From the NCBI GenBank assembly GCA_002402105.1, contig NVVD01000001.1:382944-446943 (forward strand): 64,000 nt of DNA, written 5' to 3'. A model generated the notes under the pieces. The model was not told where the DNA came from. It saw only the letters and a program-made list of their open reading frames with translations, and ran no database searches. This DNA comes from Candidatus Cloacimonadota bacterium. GTDB lineage: Bacteria; Muiribacteriota; UBA6191. Position numbers and translations under genes: made by a program. Position 1 is the stretch's first letter; each line of letters opens with the position of its first letter. This document shows, piece after piece, positions 19,071 through 27,358 of this stretch.

Positions 19071-19099
19071 GTTTGCTTTGTTAATTAAACAAAGCAAAC
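19071..19099 (-). terminator. Second hairpin (11-bp stem) directly after ccoP
   Basis: Arms 19071-19081 and 19089-19099 pair perfectly around a 7-base loop, beginning 6 bases after the ccoP stop. No long T run follows on the minus strand, so a role in mRNA processing or stability, setting ccoP apart from ccoG, is as likely as termination. Confidence 0.5.
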
Positions 19100-19104
19100 A
19101 TATT

Positions 19105-19662
19105 TTATTCTTCTTTTCCTTCTGGAGCTTTAGCACCAGCTGGATTTGTTCCTTGAAGAGAAAGAATGAAACTAGAAACTTCTAAAATTTGCTTAGGTTT
19201 CAGTATTGCTTTCCAAGAAATCATGCCTTTTGCAGGTACTCCTTCAGAAATAGTATGAGCAATTTTTGTAACGCTTCCACCGTGTATCCAAAATTTATCT
19301 GTTAAGTTAGGGCCTACAAGTCCACCAGCATCTGGTTTATGACAAGCAGTACAGTTTTTATCATAAATGATCTTACCATTAGCAAGGCTAGTTGCATCAG
19401 TAAGAACAGTCATTTCTTTAGTCGGTTTTTTAGACTCTTCTTTATCTTGTTTGTTTTTGCTTATCTCGTATTCCCTATAAATTTCAGCATCAACTTTGTT
19501 ATTAAAATAAAGATGGTCTGCTGTGTAGTAGATAGAAAAAATGATTGTTATTACAAAGAGTCCAACCCACCAACCTGGTAAATTATTATCTAGTTCTTGA
19601 ATTCCATCGTAATCGTGATCCATCAATAGTGGGTCAATATTTTTATCTTGTTTTTTAGACAT
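19105..19662 (-). CDS. ccoP: cbb3 oxidase subunit CcoP, mono-heme form
   Basis: A 185-residue membrane-anchored cytochrome c of the cbb3 oxidase. The N-terminal 'DYDGIQELDNNLPGWWVGLF' is the CcoP signature before the single membrane helix (about 31-50). A linker follows, then one cytochrome c domain with heme motif C104-T-A-C107-H108 and a candidate axial methionine in 'AKGMISW'. Proteobacterial CcoP usually has two heme domains and about 300 residues; this one has a single heme, as in lineages with fused CcoNO. Its ribosome site AAGGA overlaps the ccoQ stop, so translation is coupled. Confidence 0.94.
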   Translation of the reverse strand: MSKKQDKNIDPLLMDHDYDGIQELDNNLPGWWVGLFVITIIFSIYYTADHLYFNNKVDAEIYREYEISKNKQDKEESKKPTKEMTVLTDATSLANGKIIYDKNCTACHKPDAGGLVGPNLTDKFWIHGGSVTKIAHTISEGVPAKGMISWKAILKPKQILEVSSFILSLQGTNPAGAKAPEGKEE

Positions 19663-19672
19663 TTTTATTTCC

Positions 19673-19831
19673 TTAGTTATCTAAAGGTAGGTTTTCCATT
19701 CTAGATTTATATTTGTCACTTGTAGTTGCTGTCCATACAGATATAACAGCAAATATAGATACAAAAATAAACATAGAAATTATTCCGTAATATTCGATTC
19801 CGTCTACTTGGGCTAGTGCTTGTTTAATCAT
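19673..19831 (-). CDS. ccoQ: cbb3 oxidase small subunit CcoQ
   Basis: A 52-residue protein read by hand between ccoNO and ccoP. It begins MIKQALAQVDGIEYYG, has one membrane helix (about residues 15-33) with 'FAVISVW', and ends in a charged tail. Size, single helix and position between CcoO and CcoP are those of CcoQ/FixQ, which stabilises the oxidase complex. It starts 9 bases after ccoNO, with the site AAGGAAAA overlapping the ccoNO stop codon. Confidence 0.88.
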   Translation of the reverse strand: MIKQALAQVDGIEYYGIISMFIFVSIFAVISVWTATTSDKYKSRMENLPLDN

Positions 19832-19840
19832 AAGTTTTCC

Positions 19841-21979
19841 TTATTTTTTGATTGCATCATGCTTACCTAGTTTTTGTAGATAAGCGATCATGGCAACCAT
19901 TTCACTGGTAGTTTTTGTTTGAATCCCATCTTTTTTCAATGAATCAACTATCTTTTGAGCCTGTTTATCGTAGTTAGATTTCCAGGTATCAATTTGTTCA
20001 TCAGTATATGGGACACCGACTATTCTTAGTGCCTTCATTTTAGTTGCAGTTGTAGATGTATCTATCATATTAGTATTAAAAAATGCATACTTTGGCATGA
20101 TAGAGCCTTTACTAGTAGATTCAGGCTCCATTAAATGCTTAAAGTGCCATGTATTATTATAACCACGCAATCCGATTCTATCTAAATCAGGGCCTGTTCT
20201 TTTTGAACCCCATAGAAATGGATGCTCGTATAAATCTTCTGCAAATGTGGTAGCATTACCAAATCTTTTGGTTTCAGCAGCAATTGCACGAATCATTTGA
20301 GAGTGACAACTGACACAACCATTTTTGATGTAAACGTCTCTTCCTTCTAGTTCTAATGGAGTATATGGTGCTACAACAATCTTGTGATTTTTAGCTCCTT
20401 CTATTAAAGAAGTTGGGTATAGTTCTAAAAGTCCACCAGCAACTGATGCAACAACTACTAGAGCTAAAAAAAGCCCCATTTTACCTTCAAGCCATCTATG
20501 AAGTCCTTCGTTTTCATCTTCTTTAATTTCAACTCCATTTTCAAGATTGAAGTTAGCATCAACAAGTACATCTTCGTTTGCTTCTAGTTTACCCTGCATA
20601 GCTGTTAAAACTAGGTTATATCCCATAAAAATTGCACCCAATAAGTAAATGAAACCACCAAATGCTCTAATGTAATAAAAAGGTACTAACTTTAAAACTG
20701 TATCTAAGAAGTTAGGGTATTTTAAATAGCCTTCTGCATCCATGTCTAACCACATTAAACCTTGAGTTAATCCAGCAAAATACATAGAACAAACATAAAA
20801 GATTAGACCAATAGTAGCCATCCAAAAATGTAAATCCATTAATTTTCGAGAATAAATTTTAGTATTATAAAGTCGTGGGATTAACCAGTATAAAATACCA
20901 AAGGCTAACATTCCGTTCCAGCCAAGGGCTCCAACGTGTACGTGGGCTACGATATAATCGGTATAATGAGCAACTTTATTTAAAGCTCTAATGGATAATA
21001 AAGGGCCTTCTAAAGTTGCCATACCATAACAAGTAATAGCAACAACCATAAACTTGATAACAGAGTCATCTCTTACTCTATCCCAAGCACCTCTTAGAGT
21101 TAGTAGACCGTTTAACATTCCTCCCCATGAAGGAGCAATTAACATTAATGAAAAAACCATAGCTAATGTTTGAGTCCACTCAGGTACAGATGTAAACAAT
21201 AAATGGTGAGGTCCTGCCCACATATATAAAAATACGATAGACCAAAAATGAATGATGGATAATCGATAAGAAAACACAGGCCGTCCAGCTATTTTTGGTA
21301 AAAAATAGTACATCAAACCAAGGTATGGTGTAGTTAAAAAGAAAGCTACTGCGTTATGACCATACCACCATTGTACAAGAGCATCTTGGGCACCAGCATA
21401 AATTGAGTATGATTTAAATAAAGATACAGGAATCTCCATTGAATTGACTACATGTAGGATTGTAATTGCGATAAAAGTAGCGAAGTAAAACCAAATGGAT
21501 ACATACATGTGCTTTTCTCTTCTTTTCCAGACTGTACCAATTAAGTTTGCTCCAAAAGTTAACCAAATGACAGCAATAGCAATATCAATTGGCCATTCTA
21601 GCTCGGCATATTCTTTTGAGGTTGTATATCCAAGAGGTAATGTAATAACAGCAGATACAATGATAAGCTGCCATCCCCAAAAATGAATTGCACTCAACTT
21701 GTCACAAAACATTCTGGACTTACAAAGCCTTTGTAAAGAGTAGTAAACTCCCATAAAAATACAATTACCTACAAATGCAAAAACAACTGCATTTGTGTGA
21801 AGAGGTCTTAAGCGCCCAAAAGTTAAATATTCGTGTACATTTAACCAAGGCATTGGTAATTGTAAGGCAATAATTAGCCCAACAAGCATTCCTATAATGC
21901 CCCAGATGACTGTGGCCCATGCGAAGTAACTTACGATTTTATTATCGTAAGAAACTTTAATTTGTTGTGTTGTCTCCAT
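19841..21979 (-). CDS. ccoNO: Fused cbb3 oxidase subunits I and II (CcoN-CcoO)
   Basis: A 712-residue fusion. Residues 1-475 are CcoN, the heme-copper oxidase core with about 12 membrane helices. Histidine-bearing helices include 'FGRLRPLHTNAVVF' (low-spin heme), 'WWYGHNAVAFFLT' (CuB), 'WAGPHHLLFT' and 'YIVAHVHVGALGW'. After a linker and one more helix near 505-525, the CcoO part carries one heme c motif 'CVSCHSQM' and methionine-bearing sites such as 'KGSIMPKYAF'. The complex reduces O2 to water at low O2 and pumps protons. CcoN and CcoO are separate in proteobacteria, and the fusion is known mainly from Bacteroidota and some other phyla. Reading is continuous with no frameshift. Confidence 0.96.
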   Translation of the reverse strand: METTQQIKVSYDNKIVSYFAWATVIWGIIGMLVGLIIALQLPMPWLNVHEYLTFGRLRPLHTNAVVFAFVGNCIFMGVYYSLQRLCKSRMFCDKLSAIHFWGWQLIIVSAVITLPLGYTTSKEYAELEWPIDIAIAVIWLTFGANLIGTVWKRREKHMYVSIWFYFATFIAITILHVVNSMEIPVSLFKSYSIYAGAQDALVQWWYGHNAVAFFLTTPYLGLMYYFLPKIAGRPVFSYRLSIIHFWSIVFLYMWAGPHHLLFTSVPEWTQTLAMVFSLMLIAPSWGGMLNGLLTLRGAWDRVRDDSVIKFMVVAITCYGMATLEGPLLSIRALNKVAHYTDYIVAHVHVGALGWNGMLAFGILYWLIPRLYNTKIYSRKLMDLHFWMATIGLIFYVCSMYFAGLTQGLMWLDMDAEGYLKYPNFLDTVLKLVPFYYIRAFGGFIYLLGAIFMGYNLVLTAMQGKLEANEDVLVDANFNLENGVEIKEDENEGLHRWLEGKMGLFLALVVVASVAGGLLELYPTSLIEGAKNHKIVVAPYTPLELEGRDVYIKNGCVSCHSQMIRAIAAETKRFGNATTFAEDLYEHPFLWGSKRTGPDLDRIGLRGYNNTWHFKHLMEPESTSKGSIMPKYAFFNTNMIDTSTTATKMKALRIVGVPYTDEQIDTWKSNYDKQAQKIVDSLKKDGIQTKTTSEMVAMIAYLQKLGKHDAIKK

Positions 21980-21996
21980 TTTTGGTCCTTTTTTTG

Positions 21997-22176
21997 TTAG
22001 TTATTAGATTCAATATTATTTTTAACATTTTTTATTTTTTCATCATCAAATAGCATACGTATTGCAGGGGTTTGGCAGTCATTATATTGTTCGTCTTTTA
22101 CTGCCCAAATAAAGGCGATTAAAAAGATGATAGCAACACTAAGACTTGCTACAAGAAGTAAAATTATTATGTTCAT
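21997..22176 (-). CDS. ccoS: cbb3 oxidase maturation protein CcoS
   Basis: A 59-residue protein read by hand. One membrane helix (residues 2-25) is followed by 'WAVKDEQYNDCQTPAIRML', matching the CcoS pattern of a tryptophan-bearing helix end and a short tail of the form Q-(Y/F)-(D/N)-D-x-x-x-P-A. CcoS is required for cofactor insertion into cbb3 oxidase. Its ATG overlaps the ccoI stop by 4 bases (ATGA), the usual ccoI-ccoS coupling, and the ribosome site GGAGA lies inside ccoI. Confidence 0.9.
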   Translation of the reverse strand: MNIIILLLVASLSVAIIFLIAFIWAVKDEQYNDCQTPAIRMLFDDEKIKNVKNNIESNN

Positions 22177-24554
22177 TTTTTCTCCGTATTAAATATTTTT
22201 TTAGCGTGTCTTTTTGTCATAAACCAAGTAAAGAACATAACACTTAATGAGCTAAGAGGCATTAAAACTGCTGAGATTAGAGGAGTTAATTTACCTGTCA
22301 TTGCAAAATATAATCCAAAAAAGTTATAACAAATAGATAATAGTAGACTCAGTTTAACGATGCGTTTGCAAATTATTGCATATCTGAAATACTTTGATAA
22401 TTCAGTGATGTTTGAAGCAAGTATAATGCCATCACATGAAGGGTAAAAGCCTTGAAGGTTTTCACAAATAGAAAAACCAAGGGTGGAGGCTCTTAAAGCC
22501 CCAGCATCATTCATTCCATCTCCAACCATTAAACACTGTTGTTTTGTTTTTTTTATGTAATTTAGCTTATCTTCTGGAGACAGATTAAATAAAAGAGTAG
22601 ACTTATCATTGAAAATGTCAAATATTGGGTGATTTTCTTTTTTTTGATCTCCTGTTAGTAAGCTGATATCAAAAGACTTTTGAAGGTTTTGAATAAGTTT
22701 TTTTACACCTTGCCTTGGTTGGTCAAAATATGAAAAAGAATGGACTATTTTGTCATTAATAGTTATGTATGTTTTTGATAAACAATAGTTTTTCTGTTTA
22801 CTTGTAAAGCAATGTTTAGCCTTACCTATTTTGATAGTTTTTTCATTAAAAATGCCCGTTATTCCAAGTCCTTCTAGTTCTAAAAAGTCAGAGTGTACTA
22901 AAGTACTGACTTTAGAAAGTTCTGAAACAATTTTAGTACAAATAGGATGTTGTGACAAAATGGCACAACTTTTGATGAGTGATAAGTGCTCATTTGTCAA
23001 AGTGGAGTTTTGAAATATACCTAAATTTATTTGGGTTAAAGTACCTGTTTTGTCAAAAATAATATGTTCAATATCATAAAACTTTTCAAGAGTCTCTGAT
23101 TTTTTTAGAAAGAGCCCATGTTTTGATAAAATGCGTTGAGCGTTGGATAGTGTGTATGGTTTAGATAAAGCCAGAGCACAAGGACAAGCAACTATTAGTA
23201 TAGAAGTCATATGTAAAATAGCTAAATCAAAAGAAGTCGGTAGCCATATGAAAAATGTAATAATAGCTAAAAGAATAACAATGATTGAAAATATGAAGGC
23301 AAAAGGAAACTTTTCTTTTTTGTCAGAGCTTTTGATGTCTTCTAGCTCTTGCCAAAGTTTCATAAGATAGCTCTCTTTTGCTGAGTTTTCTGATTGTATA
23401 AAAATACTAGAGTTTTCAACTAAGCCACCTGCTTTTATATCTTCTCCTTTTTTAAGATTTACTGATGAAAACTCACCCGTTATAAACGAATAGTTAATTT
23501 GAGCTTCGTTTGATAATAAAGTACCGTCACATGGTATAATCTCTTTACTACGTATTAAAACTTTTTGTCCTTTGACTAGCTTGTCTAAAGGGATTGTTTT
23601 AAAATTTTCATTTTCTTCAATTGTAATACCAAGTGGTAAAAAAGAATTGAAATTTCTATCAAAATTTAATTTTTTAAAACTTCTTTTTTTTACCCACTCT
23701 CCTAAAAGAAGAAAAAATAAAAACCCACAAAGAGAGTCAAAATAAAGCTGTCCAGAGTTAGTAAATAAAGCATAAATGCTAGTAAAAAATAAAGATAAAA
23801 TACCAAGTACTATAGGTACATCCCAATTAACTATACCAAATTTAAGTGATTTACTAGCAGAGTTAAAATATGGCTTTGCCGAAAAGAAAACTACAGGGAG
23901 AGTTAAAATAAAGCTTATATAATCAAATGCTTTTTTAATAGTGGGAGTGACTTCTCCAGGGCTGAGGTACTCAGGCAAAGCAAGGGTCATTGTGTTTATA
24001 AGACAAAATGCGGCGACTCCAAGTCTAATTAATGTCTCTAAGTTTTCATCTGTAGTTTGGGAGCTATTTGTTTTTTTGTTGTCAAAATTGAGTTCGGTTT
24101 CATAGCCAAGTTGATAAATTTGTGAAATAATTTGTGATAAATCAACAATTTTTGGACAATAATTAATTGTAAGTTTTGATTGAAATAGATTACATCGACT
24201 TGACTGAACTCCATTTAAAATAGAAGGTAGTTTTTCAAGTAACCAAACGCATGAACTACAATGAATACTTGGTATAAGTAAGGTTATTTTTGCGACTTTT
24301 TCACTGTAAAACTCATGGATAGACTCTAGTAAATCAAGATCATCAAGATATGAAAAATCTTTATTTTCTTGTTTGTTAGTAATGACAGTACCAGGAGTTT
24401 TTTGAAGTTCGTAGTAGTTATTGAGCCCATTATCAGATAAAAATTGATAAACTACTTTACAGCCATTACAACAAAATATATGAGCTTTTATTGAGAAACT
24501 CTGATTGTTAGTAATTTCTCCACAATGGGTACATATTAAAGGATTTACATTCAT
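22173..24554 (-). CDS. ccoI: Copper-transporting P1B-type ATPase CcoI/FixI for cbb3 assembly
   Basis: A 793-residue P-type ATPase that exports copper toward the cbb3 oxidase assembly path. An N-terminal cysteine-rich module (CTHCGE and CCNGC) typical of FixI/CcoI precedes a heavy-metal domain with 'IHCSSCVW'. The membrane metal site is 'CPCALALSKP' and the phosphorylation site is 'DKTGTLT'. The actuator loop appears as 'TGEFSS' and the hinge as 'MVGDGMNDAGALRAS'. About eight membrane segments are present. It is the first gene of the ccoI-S-NO-Q-P-G-safE run and probably carries its promoter in the 131-base divergent gap with the DASS transporter. Confidence 0.95.
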   Translation of the reverse strand: MNVNPLICTHCGEITNNQSFSIKAHIFCCNGCKVVYQFLSDNGLNNYYELQKTPGTVITNKQENKDFSYLDDLDLLESIHEFYSEKVAKITLLIPSIHCSSCVWLLEKLPSILNGVQSSRCNLFQSKLTINYCPKIVDLSQIISQIYQLGYETELNFDNKKTNSSQTTDENLETLIRLGVAAFCLINTMTLALPEYLSPGEVTPTIKKAFDYISFILTLPVVFFSAKPYFNSASKSLKFGIVNWDVPIVLGILSLFFTSIYALFTNSGQLYFDSLCGFLFFLLLGEWVKKRSFKKLNFDRNFNSFLPLGITIEENENFKTIPLDKLVKGQKVLIRSKEIIPCDGTLLSNEAQINYSFITGEFSSVNLKKGEDIKAGGLVENSSIFIQSENSAKESYLMKLWQELEDIKSSDKKEKFPFAFIFSIIVILLAIITFFIWLPTSFDLAILHMTSILIVACPCALALSKPYTLSNAQRILSKHGLFLKKSETLEKFYDIEHIIFDKTGTLTQINLGIFQNSTLTNEHLSLIKSCAILSQHPICTKIVSELSKVSTLVHSDFLELEGLGITGIFNEKTIKIGKAKHCFTSKQKNYCLSKTYITINDKIVHSFSYFDQPRQGVKKLIQNLQKSFDISLLTGDQKKENHPIFDIFNDKSTLLFNLSPEDKLNYIKKTKQQCLMVGDGMNDAGALRASTLGFSICENLQGFYPSCDGIILASNITELSKYFRYAIICKRIVKLSLLLSICYNFFGLYFAMTGKLTPLISAVLMPLSSLSVMFFTWFMTKRHAKKIFNTEKK

Positions 24555-24685
24555 TCATTTAAATATTAAGTTTTGTTGATTACTTTTGTAAAGAATGGAC
24601 TGAATTTTAACGTATAAAAATATTGGAAGACTATATTAATTCATATAAATTAGGAGTATATTTAGCTTAAATTAGAGAGGATGTA

Positions 24686-26107
24686 ATGAGAAAAAACACA
24701 TTAGAAAAAATTGTATTAGTTGTATGTATAATGGTACCTATATTCGTACTTTGTTTGCCTACAAGTATGATTCCAATTGCTGGTATAACTTTAATTCAAC
24801 ATAGATTATTAGCAATATTTATATTAGCGGTACTTTTTTGGATATTTGAACCTATTGAAATACATGCAACCTCTGTTTTGATTATTTTTTTAGAGTTGAT
24901 TTTTTTATCGGATAAAGGTCCTGTTATTTTAGTTAATAAAATCAAAGATTCATCTTCTTTGATTGACTATAAAGAAATTTTATTTTGTTTTTCTTCTCCA
25001 ATTATTATGCTTTTTTTAGGAGGATTTTTTTTAGCATTGGCAGCAAGTAAATATGGAATTGATAGAAAAATGGCTCAGATATTACTAAAACCGTTTGGAG
25101 TTAAGACAAATATAGTTTTATTCGGAATGATTATGATTACTGCTATTTTTTCAATGTTTATGTCTAATACAGCTACAACTGCTATGATGTTAGCCATTTT
25201 GATACCTGTGGTCTTAGGATTAGACTCAGATGATCCTTCCAGAAAATCGTTTGCTTTAGCAATCCCATTTGCTGCAAATATAGGAGGACTGGGTACACCT
25301 ATTGGAACTCCACCAAATGCTGTAGCATTAAAATATTTAATTGGAGACAATAGTGTTTCTTTTTTAGAGTGGATGAGTTTCGCTGTACCTTATGTATTAT
25401 TTTTTTTAATAATACTTTGGTTCTTATTATTATTTTTTTTCCCTCCAAAATGCTCAGAGATTCATATAAAATTTGATGATAATTTTGTATGGACAAAAGA
25501 TAGACTCTTGGTCGCTTTAATTTTTTTCATAACTATATTTTTATGGCTGAGCTCTGGTTGGCATGGAGTAAACTCTTATATTGTAGCTTTATTTCCTGTG
25601 ACTGTATTTTCAATGACTAGATTAGTAAATATAAGTGATATGCATAAATTAGCGTGGGATGTTCTTTGGTTGGTTTCTGGAGGTATAGCTCTTGGTTTTG
25701 CTCTAGAAAAAACAGGTTTGAGCAGAACTTTTATAAATAGTATAGATCTTAGTGTATATCATCCAGTTGTATTAGTTGCTTATTTATGTACTCTGTCTTT
25801 AATAATGGCAACATTTATGTCTAATACGGCAACTTCTAATTTAACTTTACCAATTGCAGCTGCTTTTAGTTCAGAGATAGTTGGATTAGATGCATTTGGA
25901 GGACAGAAAATGTTAATTATAGCAGTTGCATTTTCTTGTTCTTTGGCGATGTCATTACCTGTTAGTACACCTCCTAATGCTATGAGTCATGCTAGTGGAT
26001 TGATAAATGTACGTGAAATGAGTAAATTAGGAGTTTTAGTAGGGGCTTTAGGTTTAATAGGCTTAGCCTGTCTTGTATCGATTTTATTAATGTTGGACTT
26101 TTTTTAG
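24686..26107 (+). CDS. DASS/SLC13-family sodium:anion symporter
   Basis: A 473-residue transporter with 11-12 membrane segments. Both halves carry the family's paired signature: 'MSNTATTAMM' with 'GGLGTPIGTPPNAVAL' in the first repeat and 'MSNTATSNLTLP' with 'LPVSTPPNAMSH' in the second. These SNT and TPPNA loops form the substrate and sodium sites in VcINDY-type proteins. The substrate is probably a dicarboxylate, or sulfate/phosphate; sequence alone does not decide. The ribosome site GAGAGGA precedes ATG. A CBS protein follows after 58 bases and may regulate it (inference). Confidence 0.92.
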   Translation: MRKNTLEKIVLVVCIMVPIFVLCLPTSMIPIAGITLIQHRLLAIFILAVLFWIFEPIEIHATSVLIIFLELIFLSDKGPVILVNKIKDSSSLIDYKEILFCFSSPIIMLFLGGFFLALAASKYGIDRKMAQILLKPFGVKTNIVLFGMIMITAIFSMFMSNTATTAMMLAILIPVVLGLDSDDPSRKSFALAIPFAANIGGLGTPIGTPPNAVALKYLIGDNSVSFLEWMSFAVPYVLFFLIILWFLLLFFFPPKCSEIHIKFDDNFVWTKDRLLVALIFFITIFLWLSSGWHGVNSYIVALFPVTVFSMTRLVNISDMHKLAWDVLWLVSGGIALGFALEKTGLSRTFINSIDLSVYHPVVLVAYLCTLSLIMATFMSNTATSNLTLPIAAAFSSEIVGLDAFGGQKMLIIAVAFSCSLAMSLPVSTPPNAMSHASGLINVREMSKLGVLVGALGLIGLACLVSILLMLDFF

Positions 26108-26165
26108 TATTAAATTTGGCATAGTTTCTGCATAGTTTTTAGTGTAATGACCAAAGGAGGTCAAA

Positions 26166-26564
26166 ATGGATGTAATTGAAATTATGAATACAAGAGTAGT
26201 AACAGTTAATGAAAATATGTTGATTTTAGATGTCAGAAATATAATGATGGAAGAGGATATTACAGCTTTACCAGTTGTAGATAAACTTGATTGTTTATCA
26301 GGTATAATCACCCAATCTGATTTATTTACTTTAGAAAACTTATATCTAAGGAATGATAATTATAATAAAGATCAGATCAAAGGCGTTAAAGTTAAAGATG
26401 TTATGACAAAAAGTGTAATTACAATTAACAAGTCTGTTAGTGTTGAAGAAGCAGCGAATAAAATTTTGTCTAATCATATTCATCGTTTAATAGTAACTGA
26501 TGGGCAAAAAATAAATGGAATAGTTAGTTCTACAGATATATTGAAAGCAATTTTAGATAAATGA
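26166..26564 (+). CDS. Two-CBS-domain protein
   Basis: A 132-residue protein made of one CBS pair. The first CBS has 'IMNTRVVTVNENMLILDVRNIMMEEDITALPVVD' elements and the second 'VMTKSVITINKSVSVEEAANKIL' followed by 'RLIVTDGQKINGIVSSTDIL' (each seen as shorter motif blocks). CBS pairs bind adenine nucleotides or related ligands and usually regulate a partner. No catalytic domain is attached. A very strong ribosome site (AAAGGAGG) precedes ATG, suggesting high translation. Neighbours are the DASS transporter upstream and an unknown membrane-anchored protein downstream. Confidence 0.9.
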   Translation: MDVIEIMNTRVVTVNENMLILDVRNIMMEEDITALPVVDKLDCLSGIITQSDLFTLENLYLRNDNYNKDQIKGVKVKDVMTKSVITINKSVSVEEAANKILSNHIHRLIVTDGQKINGIVSSTDILKAILDK

Positions 26565-26621
26565 CATACTAACTAATAGCAGAATAAAATACTATTCAAA
26601 TTGATGCTAAAGGGATAGATT

Positions 26622-27248
26622 ATGAATGACAAGTTTCATGCTTTTAAATTTTCAGCCTCTAATCATATTGCTCAAAATGTAAATATGCAATCTAGCTATA
26701 TTTTTTATATTTTAATTATTTTATTAATAGTGATAATTATTTACCTTATAGTACCAAATAGTTCTAAGAATAAAAAAAATAAAGAAAAGAAGTCTAAAAC
26801 ATTTTTAAATTTTTATGATTTTAATGTTTGGATTCTAAAAAAATTAGATTATAAAAAGAAAAAGCCTCTTATGGTTCAGTTAATTTCTCAAGGCATTTTT
26901 GATTTAATTCAAATACTAGAGTGGGAAAGTTTTGAATTACTTTCAAAAAGTTTAAAGGGTAATGAATTAAAAGATTTTTTGTATATTATTGCAACAAGAA
27001 AAGTTAATTTTATTAAAAAGTTAAGGTCAACAAATCACTTAAAGCTTAGAAAATTGATCAATGAGATGAGAGTTTTTACTTTAGATGAAAAGACTATTTT
27101 ATTATTAGCAAGCCCAAAAGATCAAGATAAATTTTTAAGTATGATTAAATCTTTGAGTAAGGGACATACGCAAGTTTTTGATTTGAAAAAAACGGGAGAT
27201 TTAATTAAAACTTTGCGAGGAACCTTTTTAAAAGTCGTTTTTTTATAA
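26622..27248 (+). CDS. Membrane-anchored protein of unknown function
   Basis: A 208-residue protein with a single membrane helix (about residues 26-45) followed by a lysine-rich stop-transfer stretch, so the C-terminal 150 residues are probably cytoplasmic. That part is helical, with 'FDLIQILEWESFELLSKSL' and repeated Leu/Lys patterns, and I see no catalytic motif. I do not recognise a family. It starts 57 bases after the CBS gene and may share its transcript, while the ABC-F gene begins 110 bases downstream. Confidence 0.7.
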   Translation: MNDKFHAFKFSASNHIAQNVNMQSSYIFYILIILLIVIIIYLIVPNSSKNKKNKEKKSKTFLNFYDFNVWILKKLDYKKKKPLMVQLISQGIFDLIQILEWESFELLSKSLKGNELKDFLYIIATRKVNFIKKLRSTNHLKLRKLINEMRVFTLDEKTILLLASPKDQDKFLSMIKSLSKGHTQVFDLKKTGDLIKTLRGTFLKVVFL

Positions 27249-27358
27249 AAATATGCTTAAGTATGGTACTTATCATTAAAGGTTTTGTCATTTTTGCTAT
27301 TTTCATGTAGTTTTCTTTTGGAAAATACTATTCATAAATACAATAAACTTGAGGAAAA

